Translations under genes and position numbers: made by a program | Assembly (NCBI GenBank): GCA_003952965.2 | Contig: RXIC02000460.1 | Location: 249,339 to 313,338 of the forward strand | Reading direction: 5' to 3' | Length of the DNA stretch: 64,000 nt | Source of the DNA: Morella rubra | Taxonomy: Eukaryota > Streptophyta > Magnoliopsida > Fagales > Myricaceae | Shown: positions 34,526 to 47,900 of the stretch, one piece after another | Numbering within the stretch: the first letter of the stretch is position 1 | How the letters are laid out: each line of letters begins with the position of its first letter | The notes under the pieces: generated by a model | Seen by the model: the letters and a program-made list of their open reading frames with translations, nothing else | Database searches by the model: none | What the model was told of the DNA's origin: nothing

Positions 34526-36424
34526 ATGGATCTGCATTTGAAGAACCTGTTAGATAGATTCCAGGAGCAATTTGGGTCCGGTCCAGGGCTTGGTCCTGGA
34601 TCTGGGACATGTCTTATGAAGGTAGAGGGTGTTGCTCCTAGTTTTATTAAGTCGATATTCAAAGCTTCAGCAGCTTTATATCGGACTGATCCCTGGAGAA
34701 GGTTGCGACCAGGGCATCTTTTTGGTATCCGAGTCGGGAAAGATTTAGATTGGTCTGGCAAGAAACAGCCTTTCTCATGTGCTCAATTCATTGGAGGAGA
34801 TGGTGGGGATATTGGGTTCCTCATGTTTCGATCTGAAAATGATGCTAAGAAGATGACAGGCTCTAGAGAGACAGTCCGCATTCCAAATGTTGAGGTTTTA
34901 AGAGTCACATACGAACGCGAGTCACTGATGTTTCCTTCAAATAGGAAAATGATCAAGTCTCTGTCATTGGAAGCATCAGGGACTGCTCATTTTCCTGTGA
35001 TTGATGTTGCGCGCTGCACATCTTCAGGTGATCTTCGGTTTAGGAGCCCAACTCTGGAAGAGCTGAGGTTTGTATATGCATTCCTGAAAGCCATCTCTCT
35101 GTTGCACCCATTGCTACAGGGGGATAGGGAAGGTGGTCCGAAGTGGTCAATGTTGATGCACTTTGAACCATTTATTGAGACAGTTGATGTTCAGTGGCCT
35201 CCAGAATTGACCAAGGGTCATGACCTTGTTGCGGTTACAGTCTCACACCCACCTGGTCAGGCATACGAAGAAATGGCTACATCTACTGGGAGCTCTACCC
35301 CTACCAATTATGCGGAACCACCAAAGGAGGATGCTTTTCTTGATGAAAATGTATATCCAAATGCTGGCTTGAGGCAGTGTGCATCGTGCAATAAAGAAGT
35401 TCAAGGGGAACAGTCTCTATGTTGTGGGCAGTGTCGAGCAGTGGTTTACTGCAGTTCCATATGCCAGAATAAGCACTGGAAGGAAACCCATAAAAGTGAG
35501 TGTGGTCATTACAAGGTTATGATGGAAAAGGAAGAAGAGCTGGCAATGAAAATATTCATGTTCCCCTGTTCTGCTGACCAGCCTTGTAGATGGCTTGAAT
35601 CATTAGGGATCCATCAGAAGGGCATGTGGAGAAGAAGGTGCACTTGCTATTCTCACTGCCCTTTTGGTCTCCTTCCTGTTAAAGGTGGGTTGTGGGATTC
35701 ATGGGGTGGGCTTGATGACGAAGAATACCCTCGTGATTCACCTTTTCACAATCATTTGAGAGATGCGATGTCAGGCCCAATCCTTCTTTCTGGTTGGTTA
35801 GAGTATTATAATCTTAGGACAATGCCATTGTCAAGCCCTGTTGCTGACATTCTCTCCTATCCATTGACAGTTTATCACATCTTAACAGCTCTTAGTATCA
35901 GTTCAAAGAACCTTCTACTCAAGGGGAAGGAGGTGATCCTGCATTACCTAGGGCCTGAGGGGGAGCTGGACTGGATGCCAGCATTTGCAGAGGTTGGTCA
36001 TTTACTCAATGGATTGGGCAATATACACATAGTAATGGTGGGTCCTGAAGTTCCAACAAATTTATCTGGTTCAACTTCAGGAATAGGTAGCAGAGTGAGG
36101 GTGAATCTTGTGAGGGGTGTTTATCAGGAGGAAGCCACCTACCTGCCTTCTCCACATGTCATTGTGGCATTGAATTGTGGATTGGATTACTATGTGAATT
36201 GGGTTGGAGCTCTTGATTTGATAAAATCCAGGGGCACTCCTGCCTTCTTCACAGATGAATCTGAAATATCATGTGCTAATGCTAAAAAGGTTCTTCGTAG
36301 TGCTGGACTGCTTATCACACTTCCTGTGACACCAAATCCGTTCCGCTCTCCAGTGAAAAACCTCGGGGCTTCTTGCAATCTCCCCTCTTACAGCAATGGT
36401 TTTGTGCTTGGAGTGAACACATGA
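34526..36424 (+). CDS. MYND zinc-finger protein with MSS51-like C-terminal domain (annotated in plants as ZMYND15-like)
   Basis: Intronless protein of 632 residues starting MDLHLKNLLDRFQEQFG. Residues 285-326 form a MYND zinc finger: CASC at 285-288, CCGQC at 299-303, YC at 309, C313, H322 and C326, matching the C4-C2HC spacing. MYND fingers mediate protein-protein contacts. Residues about 440-600 resemble the domain shared with Mss51 and ZMYND15/17 (LTVYHILTALSIS, LHYLGPEGELDWMPAFAEVG, HIVMVGPEVP, VIVALNCGLDYYVNW). The N-terminal 280 residues are conserved in plants in my recollection but have no named domain. There is no SET domain. Cellular role unknown; the name refers only to domain order. 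The frame is intact and long, so the call as a real gene is strong. Confidence 0.9.
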   Translation: MDLHLKNLLDRFQEQFGSGPGLGPGSGTCLMKVEGVAPSFIKSIFKASAALYRTDPWRRLRPGHLFGIRVGKDLDWSGKKQPFSCAQFIGGDGGDIGFLMFRSENDAKKMTGSRETVRIPNVEVLRVTYERESLMFPSNRKMIKSLSLEASGTAHFPVIDVARCTSSGDLRFRSPTLEELRFVYAFLKAISLLHPLLQGDREGGPKWSMLMHFEPFIETVDVQWPPELTKGHDLVAVTVSHPPGQAYEEMATSTGSSTPTNYAEPPKEDAFLDENVYPNAGLRQCASCNKEVQGEQSLCCGQCRAVVYCSSICQNKHWKETHKSECGHYKVMMEKEEELAMKIFMFPCSADQPCRWLESLGIHQKGMWRRRCTCYSHCPFGLLPVKGGLWDSWGGLDDEEYPRDSPFHNHLRDAMSGPILLSGWLEYYNLRTMPLSSPVADILSYPLTVYHILTALSISSKNLLLKGKEVILHYLGPEGELDWMPAFAEVGHLLNGLGNIHIVMVGPEVPTNLSGSTSGIGSRVRVNLVRGVYQEEATYLPSPHVIVALNCGLDYYVNWVGALDLIKSRGTPAFFTDESEISCANAKKVLRSAGLLITLPVTPNPFRSPVKNLGASCNLPSYSNGFVLGVNT

Positions 36425-38231
36425 GCTGGGAGGCATGGGCGCTTCAGCAAATACCTGATGGTTGTGTTCACTCCCTGAGGCGATGGCAATGGTTTGCTCT
36501 GGAAATTGGTACGAGAGGTGATTGAGTTCCACATAATCTTTCTCCTTGTTTGAGCTTCTTGTGATCATTCGATTGTGAACATTCTCCATGTTATACAACA
36601 CTTCTTTTATTCGTTGTGCGAATATACTGTGAGCAGTTCATCAGTCATGACAAACATGACCTGCTGTTCATTGTCACTTTTTGAGAATATGTTTGATCCA
36701 AATCCATCCATTCAGTGTGTTTTGTTTTGCATTTGAAATTGTCATTGCTTCAATTGTCGTATCTGAATATGCATATCTTATAAAAGACTGCAAAGGCGAG
36801 CACAAGTGATCAAATTCATTATCTTCTGCACCCCCTACCCCCTTCAAAGAAAAAGGAAACTAGAATGGAAATCGATTTTGTGGTAGAAAAATCATTGGTT
36901 TTATCGGTTGTAATGCAATAGTTAAGGTTTGGTCTGCTGTCCACATACAAATGGAGATATGAAAAGCTCTGTCTTGGCTCTTCATCTTTAAGAACTGTCT
37001 TTCTTAGTTACCGTTTCTCTTTGGAAAAGATGTCTTATTTTCCATCCAAATTGTCAAAAGATTAACCTCCCATCTCATACTAAAAAGAACCTCATGCTAC
37101 GAGGAGGACCATGAACTTGTATCGGCTACTGTGCAGACCACATGAGAAACACTGTTGTTGTGTTGTCTAGGTTGTTTTTCATGTCATGACTGCTACGGCT
37201 TAGTAGGCTAGGTGGTGCTACCGTGAACCATGGTCCGTTTCAAAAGCTCCCAACTGTATCGTGGTATTATTTGTGGTTTTTTTGATTGTTTAGTGCACAT
37301 TCTTTGAACTTCGAGAAATAGGCTGGTCCCTTTTTTCTGATAAAACGCTTCTTAAGCTCATTAATTGCTGTTTTTTTCAAATTCTATAGGTTATAGTGGG
37401 TACTTAGAGTCTTTCTGTCTTTAGGCCCTCAGTCAAGACTCTGTATTTGGCGCCTCTCTTGTTTCAGAATGAAACAATGGCCAAGTGCCCGTCGAAGTTG
37501 GCCAATGTCTGGTTAACGATGGACCCCCTTTTTTCTCCTTTGTTTAATTACTCCATTTAACTCCTAGAGAAAAATCGCCAATTTCCTTCTCGATTTTCTT
37601 GGCTATCTCCAGGAAACAGGACATTCAAAGGGAACTGCCACCTAAACCCCGAAGAAATTCCGAAAATAACTTTTCCCAAACGTAACGCAATGCTGTCCGT
37701 GTTTTTCTTCTCAGAGGGGCTCCAGATTTCCACCAAAGGCCTTTTCCGAGTTTGATTACATAGATAGGAGATGTCCAACAACAAAAAGTGTATCATTAAC
37801 TGGCCAGGTGTTCAAGCATTATCTTGACTCAGTGGATTCCATGACTCAAATCTTTCTTTCTAAGTCAAAAGAATTCTAATTCTCTGATTGCTTAGTAAGG
37901 CATATTGTCAGTCTCTTTAAGCTAAGCCTTGATATTTCTGTCAATGAAGTAGAAACACACTGATATTACTGTCATGCCAATGGACATCGGGATCGTTCCA
38001 ACTCCATTTCCAACTTCCAAACAACGAAGGTGCTCAGGGGAAGAAAAAACAAACCCTCGCCGGAAAAATAAATAACAAGTTACGTCACCCTTTTTATTGG
38101 TAAACGTGGCATTTCACAATCTTTACAATCAGCACCTCAGAATATGACACATCATTGCCTTACAGAGGAGGTAATGTCCTGGGAATTCTCAGTCCTCCCC
38201 AAACTCCAGAAGCCCATTCCTCAACTTGGGC
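36425..38231. other. 3' UTR and intergenic region ahead of HSP15.4
   Basis: Holds the MYND gene 3' UTR and intergenic DNA; the minus-strand frame at 37557-37796 has no recognised features. Just upstream of HSP15.4 I looked for heat-shock elements (repeats of nGAAn at 5-base spacing) and found only imperfect pairs such as GAAGCCCATTC near 38209. Confidence 0.45.
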
Positions 38232-38238
38232 TATAAAA
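38232..38238 (+). promoter_or_regulatory. TATA box of the class V small HSP gene
   Basis: TATAAAA 83-89 bases upstream of the ATG at 38321, within GGGCTATAAAAGGC. A start near 38262 would give a leader of about 60 bases. Confidence 0.7.
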
Positions 38239-38320
38239 GGCATCCAACTACTTCTCCTAACGCTCATCCTCCAACCCCATATCCTACCAACCCAAAACAA
38301 CTCTCTTTGTACCCCAGGAA

Positions 38321-38851
38321 ATGGAGCTCCCAGCTCTCCACCCTTCTTGGCAATACCTCTATCCCTCTCATCACCTTCTTCCCTTCAACTTCGTCCCCGA
38401 AAACTATGTTCGTTGGATTGAGACCCCGGAGTCTCACATTTTCTCAGCTAACCTTCCTGGTAAGCCTTGCATAGTCTCATTCTTTCTATACCCTTCAACT
38501 TCTCCTTGTTTTTTTTTTTTCCTCTTCGTTTCTGATTTTAGTATCCGTTAAACTGAATAGGTTTCTTTGTTTGTTATGGCAGGTGTGAGGAAAGAAGAAA
38601 TAAAAGTGGAAGTTGAGGACTCGACGTACGTCGTAATCCAAACTCAGGCAGTAGATGAATCCTCAGAGCCTGCTAAGAGCTTCATGAGGAAGTTCCGGCT
38701 TCCGGGCATGATCGACGTCGATGGAATTTCTGCCGTGCATGAATATGGGGTCCTAACAATTACAGTGCCAAGATCATTCGGGAGGAGGGGATTCTATATT
38801 GATCTGGCAGACATGCCGGAACGGCTCGGAGTTGTTGCACGAGCTGCTTGA
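38321..38851 (+). CDS. HSP15.4: 15.4 kDa class V small heat shock protein (Hsp20/alpha-crystallin)
   Basis: Protein of 135 residues in two exons, 38321-38459 and 38583-38851, joined in frame at the glycine of ANLPG. The N-terminal arm reads MELPALHPSWQYLYPSHHLL. The alpha-crystallin domain runs from about residue 33 (VRWIETPESHIFSANLPGVR) through the beta strands KEEIKVEVEDSTYVVIQTQA and KSFMRKFRLPGMIDVDGISA to the conserved EYGVLTITVPRS. Small HSPs are ATP-independent holdases that assemble into oligomers. Length, single intron and N-terminus match plant class V cytosolic small HSPs. The frame is intact. Confidence 0.9.
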
Positions 38852-40740
38852 CTTGAAACACAGATTGTTGGTTTAGGTGCTAGTTTACTAGTTAGCTTCG
38901 CGTTTCAGAAGAGTCATAAAGTGGATGGTGTGTGCTAGATTCGGAGTTCTTATGGACCTAAACTTTCACAATTTGTTGCGTCTCTGATCTTATTCGTTTC
39001 AAGAGATGCAAGAATATTTAGAATCCTGTTGATGGTTTATGCGTATGAATGTTGACTTAAAATGAACTTCCATCCTGAGTTCCGATTGGATGTCAAACTT
39101 TAGTTTTTTTTTTTTTTTTTGTAAACATGGTCAAACCTTAGTTGTAACTTGTAAAAGGATATTGCAACTTCCATAAGTTATAAACTAATGGCTCTGTGTG
39201 GTTGGACATTTCTGAGAATAACTCGGCAGATTCTCCGGATCAGTAAAGTGACACTATCTTGCACTTTTTTTTTTCACCTTCGATGCACTTGAATAGGGCT
39301 ATTTGATTCAGTGCATGACTGTGATTTTGCGGATCCTGTGCCCAATCAAATTGGTATGACCATCAGAAGTGCAAAAATGCATATCAACTCCCCTCTGCGG
39401 GGGCTCAGAAAAAGTGAAAACAAAGAACAAGTTTGTCTCAGCTCAACAAATTCACCTTCCTACCAAATTGAAACTGTACAATCCCACTTCCATACCAAAC
39501 CGAACTCTGAATTACATGCTGATTAGAAGTCCCTTGGGTGGTGCTGAAAAATCCCACCTTACTTGGGTATACGGTCTTCTACTGCTGCAAAACAGACCCA
39601 GATTACCGGAGCTGCACACTTCCCTAGGAGCAAAAGGGCAAAAGAGGAGCTTCATTTCCGGACTTGTTTACTGACCGAACTCTATTCGACTAACCCCCAT
39701 CTATTCTACCATCATTTGAATTTTGAAGCGTTCTTGTCGTCACGCCAGCCGCTATACAAACAAGCCCAGAATTGAGTCTACTTCTCTAATTAATTTATCA
39801 AAAAATTAATAACTAAATATCGGAAACTTGCCAAAGCAATAAATAAATGAAATTTTTGCAACTTTCCAAATTAATTCAAAAAGAGAATCACAAGTTGTGC
39901 AGCTAATTTGGCCTTTTTGTTAAGACACCCGGGGCACCCCAAATATAGATATGGGACAAAACTCTTTTCCAAAAAGTGGAGAAAAAGCAATTCGAGGGAC
40001 CAATTCGACCGTCCGCGTCACTGGCAGGCTAATAAGCGGCAGCATCAGTCCTGCACATTTTTTAAGGACTGTTTCCCAAATCAGGATGAGAAACGTCGAA
40101 TTGTTCCGTCTGATACGTAACAACGAAGGCATCGACAGCCAGCCTGAAGGGCCAGTGCACGTGACCCCCAATAGCAGCCAAGGGAGCAAAAATTTCAACA
40201 ACTTGGGAACACTGCGAAAGCTGGCGACTTCGCCCGCTCAGCTAGTTGTTGTTGACAATATTTTATTGCATGTCTAATCCCAGTGGAACCCGCCGACAAC
40301 TCTTGGAGCGACGGAGTCAAAGAAAGCAGCGAAAATAAATACATACGGCTATCTCCAGAGCATTCTCTCTCGGTTTTAATAAGATCATCCGCTAAATTTC
40401 GGCAGCAACTTTTTCGAAAAATCAAGCGGAAGCTGCTTCGTAAAAGGGAAAAGAAAATGGAACATTTAAAGATTGAAACCTTCCTGAAGAGCATCTCTCA
40501 GAGGCGCAGAGATGGGCACTGATTACATAATCTCTTGTGCTGCTTCGTAAAAGGGAAAAAATGGGACATTTAATTGCAACTTTCCTGAAATTTGTGGTAA
40601 CGTTCACTGGTGATGCACAAAAGCACACAAGGATCCTGACACCACGATAAAAACAACCAAATTTCACCAAGAATGTCAAGTTCTCCATCCCCATTGAACT
40701 TACAAAAAGAATCCTAGCATAGGAGATTTTTTTTGGAACT
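38852..40740. other. Intergenic DNA between convergent HSP15.4 and ASPM
   Basis: 3' flanks of two convergent genes. Short frames at 39311-39775 and 39908-40522 are unsupported. It contains a local direct duplication, annotated separately. Confidence 0.5.
40432..40589. repeat. Direct duplication of about 50 bp downstream of ASPM
   Basis: GCTGCTTCGTAAAAGGGAAA at 40432 recurs at 40539. Both copies continue through GGAACATTTAA/GGGACATTTAA to TTTCCTGAA/TTCCTGAA (copies about 40432-40488 and 40539-40589). Diverged by substitutions and small gaps. Confidence 0.65.
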
Positions 40741-43700
40741 TCAAGCATCCATAGGTAAGCTTGTTGCATTTCTCGCCGCTTTTAGAACCAGGACAGCCTC
40801 TCTTAGTCGTCTCTCTACGTTTTCTCTCGCAGCTGGACCCCGTGTATTCCTGCAATACCGTAGCATTGATGGTACCAGAGACTCGGGCAAACATAGTGAA
40901 CCATAAAGAATTCAAATTCGATTCAACTGAAGAAAAATGAACACAGACGGTCCATATGCCAAAATCTAACCTCTTCTCGTTGATTGCTTTCCTTGTAAGT
41001 TCCTCAACAAGATTCTGAAGCCTTTTCAAATGGGTTGGTAACTTGCGCATAGCTTCAACGCCTTTGCGAGTTGAACATATCTTCTTCAAAAGCTCAGACG
41101 CAATGAAATATCCATCCTCCTTGCTCCTGCAAAGATTGAGAAATACATATGACGTATATGATTCCACGAAATATCAGGTAAGAAGAGCAAGAAACCTTAG
41201 ATCTTGACTTCAAACGGAGGTACTTAACCTTAGAAATTCCCAGAGAATTGTTTCTACTGATCCATGACTATCGATTAGCGCTTCAACCAGGTGGGGATAA
41301 CGGGCGAGGTTTCTGAGAGTCAAGAGCGCATGCTTCCTAACTGCCTGATCTGGTATGCTTCTGCTGACTGAAGAAATAAGCGTCAGCAAGGCGTTGATTG
41401 CTCCCGCAGCCACAAGTTCTTCACAACATCTCTGAGAATGTTCCGTTGCCATGTCTACAAGGAAAGTTGGGTTAAGTGTATGAAATTCACGATCACTTTT
41501 CTGGGCCATATCCGAAATTCTTTGATGCTCTCATATCCGAAATTCTTGTCCAAGCATGTTCATCATTTAGATTGAGAAATTCAAGGATATGAAAGATGTC
41601 TGTCTTAGGTTCGTGAAAGTTAAAATGATACTTTCAATTCTATTAAACCGTTAGTCTCCACTTTTTTTTTAAGTACATTATTCTTGCCCTTACCTAGAGT
41701 TGCACAGGTATGAAGAATGCCACTAACACTTCTCATGCTTAGCAGTTCTGAAAGTGCTGCAAGAAGTCTGTTTATGATACGCCTAGCGTCATCTACATTT
41801 GTAGAAGACTTCTGCACCCTAAACCGCAAGTCCAGTAGCCGCCCCCTTAACTCTTTTCGTGTGAGGTAACCTTTCCAGTACGACTATCAAATTCAAAACA
41901 GATTTACAAGGAAAAAATCAGTTATACCTATAAAAGGCAATGAATAAATATGAGGACAACAAATTGGAATAACCAAATTCAAAAAACCTGCAATTTTACA
42001 AATTCTTCGAACATCCATTCAACATGTGAACTTTCCAATTTATTCTGCAAGTCTCGATGATCATCTGATTGAATACAATTTTGCAGACTATGTGAATAGT
42101 GCCCTTGTTCTCAATTATAATTTTGAAACTATGGGATTTTGCTTTGGATCTTCACAAATATTGCTTTACTTACTTGCAAAGAAATATTGAAACTCAAATT
42201 TACCCATCTGCACCTAAAATCCAAATTAATTTAATGCCAGTAGATTTTCGGACCCTGAATTTGACAACTTTGCTGTGACGGTAGCTATACTATGCACTGG
42301 TTCATCAATGTAGGTAGCTGGTCGGCAGAACCGGAAGCCTAAAAGCCAGCAGCTGTCCTTGGAAAATCCCATAAAGATTACAATCTTCCACCCAAAAATC
42401 AGGTAAGGGACTAGAAGGTATGAAAAGTATAGAATCTGGTCAGGAAGCTTTTAAACCCAGGCCTTTAGAGCAGCAATGGCTAACCTTTAGCCAACCTCCC
42501 TAATGAAACTTTGTGCCATAAGTTAGACTTCCCTCTTGTTACTATTATTGAAACAGGACTTACCAATATCTCCAAGCAATATGAGTAAGCATGTTCATCA
42601 CATTCTATGCATTATGAGAACTACCAAAACTATGGAAGATAGTAATGTGTGAGAGAAACTAGATTACTTGGATCACAACTATACGATGCTTTTCTCTAGC
42701 AGCATTTCGCCGAGCCAAGCAAACACGAATGTGAGACTGAATAGTGACTGCAGCTTTTGTTCTTAATTTAAGTAAAGAAGCACCCTTCCACCACCTTTGC
42801 AGTTTCAGAACTGAACATAAGAATAGTTCCAGATCTACACTATTGAAACATCCTCTCGAACTACTCAGGCAACCGCTACGAGTTACTGCACATAAGCTTG
42901 AAGCCCCTGCAATAAACCACCATAAGAAACATCTATGATTTTAGGAACACCAAACTTGCAACTGAAACAAGCAGATAAAAGCTTTTTCATAAGATAAATG
43001 AGAACTACCTAGGAGCCTATTTCGAGAAATGTGCCCCCTGATAAACTTTTGAAGCTGGATTACAGCACCTCTTTGGCACTGAAATGCCTTCCAACATATC
43101 AAGCATCGGACAGCACTTTGTATTTTTGTTGCCGCCTCTCTTTGCAACAAGAAATTCCTTCTTATTAACCAACCACGACAATGTCTCTAGAATTACACAA
43201 GCAAAGTTCTTATTTACAGAAGGTCACGGTTATAACTTATAATTAGTTGAACAAGGCATTTGTCCAGAAATTTCATGGCAAAAGATATAATGGCATATGG
43301 CAAATGTAGCCCAAAGACCACATACATATTGACAAATTCCAAGCACATACTTGGATTGCAATCATGAGACGCCTGTGTCTAGAAGCCCCTCCAAGGCAAT
43401 CCATCCACGCACAAAGGATTTGAATGAGTGTGGCTGAAATGGTTGTAATTTGGTATTGACGGTGGGCTCTCCAACATCTTCTCATTCGAAAAATACTTTG
43501 TATTTTTATTGTTGCTTGCCTTTGATTTTGAAACCTTTTTCTCGATACCCAACCAAGGAAACAACTCTGAATTTTGGTTGCAGCAAAGTGCTGATTGAGA
43601 AGAGATCTGCAGATGATAAAAATTTTCCAAGCACACTGAATTTTAGCTACTGCTTTGGTTTGAAGATCACTTGAACCCTTGTCTTCATGCAAGTTTGGAG

Positions 43701-44917
43701 CTTTCCCTAACTGAGCAACTCCATTAATATTTCCAGGTCTTGATAACCACCCACAAGTAGATTTCTCATCAATGATGGCAGCCTGGACTTGATCAAGGGG
43801 GGACGTGACTCCATTTTCAATACTTGCACCTTGATGTCTTCGATTGATCCAAGCCCTTGCTGCTCTCTGGATAAGCAACACTGATCTCTTTAACTTGACA
43901 AAATTGTGTCTGTCAGCAATGAACATAAGATATCTTCCCGATCTTTTCGACTGTTTCCACCTCTCTGCGTGATTGGGCAAACAGGTTATGCTAGTGAGAG
44001 TCTGAATTAATCTCCATGGTTGCATAGATGGGAATTACTAACACAGTGCAGGTACCATACCCCTTGAAAAGTCTTCAACTGCAACAGCATCAAAATTGAT
44101 ACAGGCTGATTTATTTCTTACAATTAACCAAGCTCGGATTACAATTTGCAAAAGAGATACAGCATTCATAATCTTCATGAAATTGCGATGTTCGATCAAT
44201 CGTCTGAAATGAGACTGCACAACTTTTGCTGCATTTTCTGGTAGCATTACAAAAATTTTAGAGTATAATACGTCTCACCACAACTTCAGATATCAGAGTA
44301 CATAGGAAATCACTCACAAACGGTTACAAATTCCCATAAACTTTGTCTTTTTGAACTATTAAGAGGAGGCAACAACAGTACACGCATTATGGATTTGCAG
44401 AATACCAAACATTGGATTTTCAGTTCAGGGAAAGACAAGTTTCTATTGATCCAATTTATTCTTGACTCAAAATTAAGCAATTGAACAATACCTCAAAACA
44501 TTAAATGACAACCGTCGTGACAAAAAAAAAAGAAATAGAGGAAGAGAAAAAAGAAAAAAAAAAAAACACTTGACAGCTGATTGAGACACATTTTCTTATA
44601 GACTACCATGGTAGGGGCAAGGAGATTGATTTTATATCTTATTGAACCAAAGAGCAGTTAGTTTTTTGACATTGAAGGATGAATTAAAGAATACGACAAC
44701 ATCATAACAAGCACTCACTCTACTTACTGAAGAAGACAGCCAATTGCCTTTACAATGAGCTACAGAATGTCATGCTAGTTACCTCTGTGAATGATAATGT
44801 TTTTCACTGTTGATAAGCATGATGAAGCAGAAGGCACTGGTTTTGTAACTGGTTTGTAGTTCCTTTCAACCATATCTTGCCACCAAGCCTGGGTGGCTTT
44901 AAACTTTCTGGCAGCAT
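40741..44917 (-). CDS. ASPM: Plant ASPM homologue (abnormal spindle-like, IQ calmodulin-binding), C-terminal 673 residues
   Basis: Nine in-phase exons on the minus strand: 44917-44783 (AARKFKATQAWWQDMVERNY), 44237-44061, 43964-43351, 43186-43009, 42906-42668, 41883-41694, 41454-41229, 41126-40971 and 40849-40741, ending NATSLPMDA-stop. They encode about twelve IQ motifs (for example AAKVVQSHFRRLIEHRNF, SVLLIQRAARAWINRRHQ, AATKIQSCFLGWVSRKRF, QATIKIQSIFRMRRCWRAHR, AAVTIQSHIRVCLARRNA, VVIQSYWKGYLTRKEL). An armadillo-like helical tail follows (AAGAINALLTLISSVSRSIP; KHALLTLRNLARYPHLVEAL). IQ motifs bind calmodulin; ASPM proteins act at spindle poles and microtubule minus ends in animals, and the plant role is less clear. 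The calponin-homology region and N-terminus should lie upstream (above 44917). The exon at 44917 begins in phase, so a further exon is required, but I do not find it in the odd DNA that follows. Confidence 0.9.
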
Positions 44918-47900
44918 CTGTTTGGGTGGACACACATCAAATCTAAATATATATAAACAAAAAAAACGAAAGGAAAAAATGGAAGAACTTGTTTCAAAGC
45001 AATACAAGGAAGCCCCAATTAATTTGCCGACTTTACAAACTAAAATATAACCCCTTGTTTCTTTCTCCCCTGATAGTACAGTTAAGCATATAACACTTCT
45101 ACCCACATACAAACACTTTAAAACAGAAAAATCATACCAATTAACTGGAGCAAACTACCTCGCGACCAACTTCACCAACAACAGAACCACCGACACAAAC
45201 ATAAGCCCAAACTGCCACTGGGACTCTAAACCTCGATATTCTCTAGCGCAAACAGCAGACACGCTCGATGAATTGACGCACCCAAAAACGACCCGATGGA
45301 GAGACTTACTCCTACAAGCTATCTCCGCACCAAGAAAAGTCAAACCATTTTAAGCGTATCGGTGTCTAAATTACTGTGGAAACATCATTAGGGCCCATCC
45401 ATCTAGTTGTACTCAGGAACGATAAACAATAATGCCCTGTCAAAAACTACGAAAATTAGAACCTGCCCCCCAGAACGGGTAGGCAATTCAGCCTGGAACA
45501 AACAACATACCCAATTTTCCACTGAACATAGATCACATTCCCGGCAACCACCTAAACTTTTTCCACTTACCTTGTCAGTTCTTACTCGACACACAGTGTC
45601 ACAACCAAACTCCCAACCTACAAAGTATAATCTACCAATTTGAACAGAAAAGCAAATGATCAGCACTTAACACAAGAACACATCAAAGCGATACCCTTAT
45701 ATAGAGAAGGTCACAGATAACCAAAACACTTCAAGGTAAATAGCATAGGACCTCACCAAACGGCCCGGCTAACCACATATCACAAGTAGAACTTTGCACC
45801 AACCAGCTCTATCTTACGAAAATCTTGAAAACATGACTATCCAGAAAACATCACCGACCAGCCAAACCTAACAAAAAACGAAACGCACCCCACATAAAGA
45901 TCAACAGTTCGACAACATGACAATAGACCATATTTCTCTCCCGTGGACACTTTACACTCCAAACCCTACCCGAAAACATTGGGATGGAATTCAACTAAGA
46001 TTCTAACTCGCCAAAGAGAATCGAAAACCCAAGACATAATTTACAGCTAATTGACGCGCCTCACCCACTATTGAAACACACCAACAATTCCCCGACAGCT
46101 CCCAAATTCAACATTGACACTGTACACACACAAAATCCTCCAAGTAAAAATACATCCCATGTTTTTCTACCCAACACACCCAAAATCAAACCAGACATCC
46201 ACTTCCGAACAAAGCAAAGAGAAAAATACAACCCCGAGTAGAGCATTGAGCCCACCAACTACTCAATCCATCTGCCAACACACCTGCACCAAACCAAAAA
46301 ACTTATGTAAAAAAAAACAGTATGTCAAACTCCTGAGAGTACTCATAGGACAGAAACCTTGTAAAACCTCTACACAATTAAACCCAAATGTAGATATCAC
46401 AACAACCTTAAACATAAACAATGCCATAACCTATAGACGACAGATATAAGTACTCAACACACTAATACACTAACAACACAAGTTCTAAGACAACGACTAG
46501 ATAACTCAAATTTCTACAAGCCATTAAAATAAAAAACTCAGGAACTAATGCACTTGACCAAATACTTGAGTTTTCATCACAAAGAAATGTCGACATCCAT
46601 GAACATTACCGCCAAACAAAGTACCTATGTCTAAACGCCGCTTAACATCCTCATTCATCTTAACCCAAGAGATGCCACCAAGACCTAACCACTCACAATC
46701 CAATCAAAATCAACATCGGAGAACCACGTTCCAAAGAGATTTCCTGCTCCCCCCACCCTATATGGCATTCATATTCAAAAACTACAAAATCAGAGTTGAA
46801 CGATAAAAATGCTGATCACATCCACACCAACTCTCAACAAAAATTATAAATGCATTTCAAATAGCAAACAAACATCCCAAAGTACAATTACTACTATTGC
46901 AAGACCACTTAAAAACTTTATTGCAGCTAAACCAACAATCATAAGAAAATAATAATCCCAAACTATGTTATATTAATAAATAAAAATAATAATCAAGATA
47001 CACATACCTCACACAACCAAACCCACAAAAACCAAACAAGTCAACAAAACCAAATCAGAACAAAATAACTCACGGCTACTTATTAATCTTGAATTAACCA
47101 AGCATAACGCCCTAACACACATCATCAACTCTCAACAAATCTTATAAAAAATAGATCCTAAAACAATCGATATCTACTCCTCATAACCCTAACCCATCAA
47201 CAACGGACCCCAACAACATCAAGCCACAATTATGCCAAATTCGATCTCTTGCATAAACCATAAGTCAAAACCAAAAACAACCAACCCACAAAATCAAACC
47301 AACATAAAAATAAAAAATGATATAAACAAAACTAACCAGGCCAGCAACATGATTACAAAGACAGATGATCAATAAGCTGGGTAGCCAACCAATAATTGAG
47401 AATAGCGGAAAAGCTATCGAAAAACTACAACGCTCTCGAGAAAAAATATTCCACCAAGCCAACACACATGTTACTCATAAATCTAGTGATAATACGCAAT
47501 CAGTTGCAACTATAGGCAATCATTCCGGACCAAAATACACATCGTGTAACTAGACTGAACAATTAAATTAGCAACGAATTCGTTATAGCTCAGCATCTAA
47601 GCTTTTTGAGGCTCAACACAGAGAGTCTTGAAACTCACAAAATAAATCTCAGATTATACAAAACCAGAAGGCACAACAAGCAAAAAAAAGACTTCATCAC
47701 AACAGTAGAACTTACACCAGAAAAATCAAAAGAGAACAACAGAGCAATGAGACGGAAAGATGACATAACACCTTTAATAAAAAAAAAAAAAAAAACAGAC
47801 CCAAATGAACCAAAGAAAATGAAGTTTCCTTGCGAGAACCCAAACAAAAAAACAAAAGATAAAATTAACCATCAAGATAACAAACCACTATCGGCTTTTC

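Noticed and set aside
34504..34761. Minus-strand frame opposite the MYND gene start
   Set aside because: Antisense shadow of a long, well-supported coding exon.
38200..38225. Heat-shock element ahead of HSP15.4
   Set aside because: GAA and TTC units are present but not at the 5-base periodic spacing required; I do not annotate an HSE.
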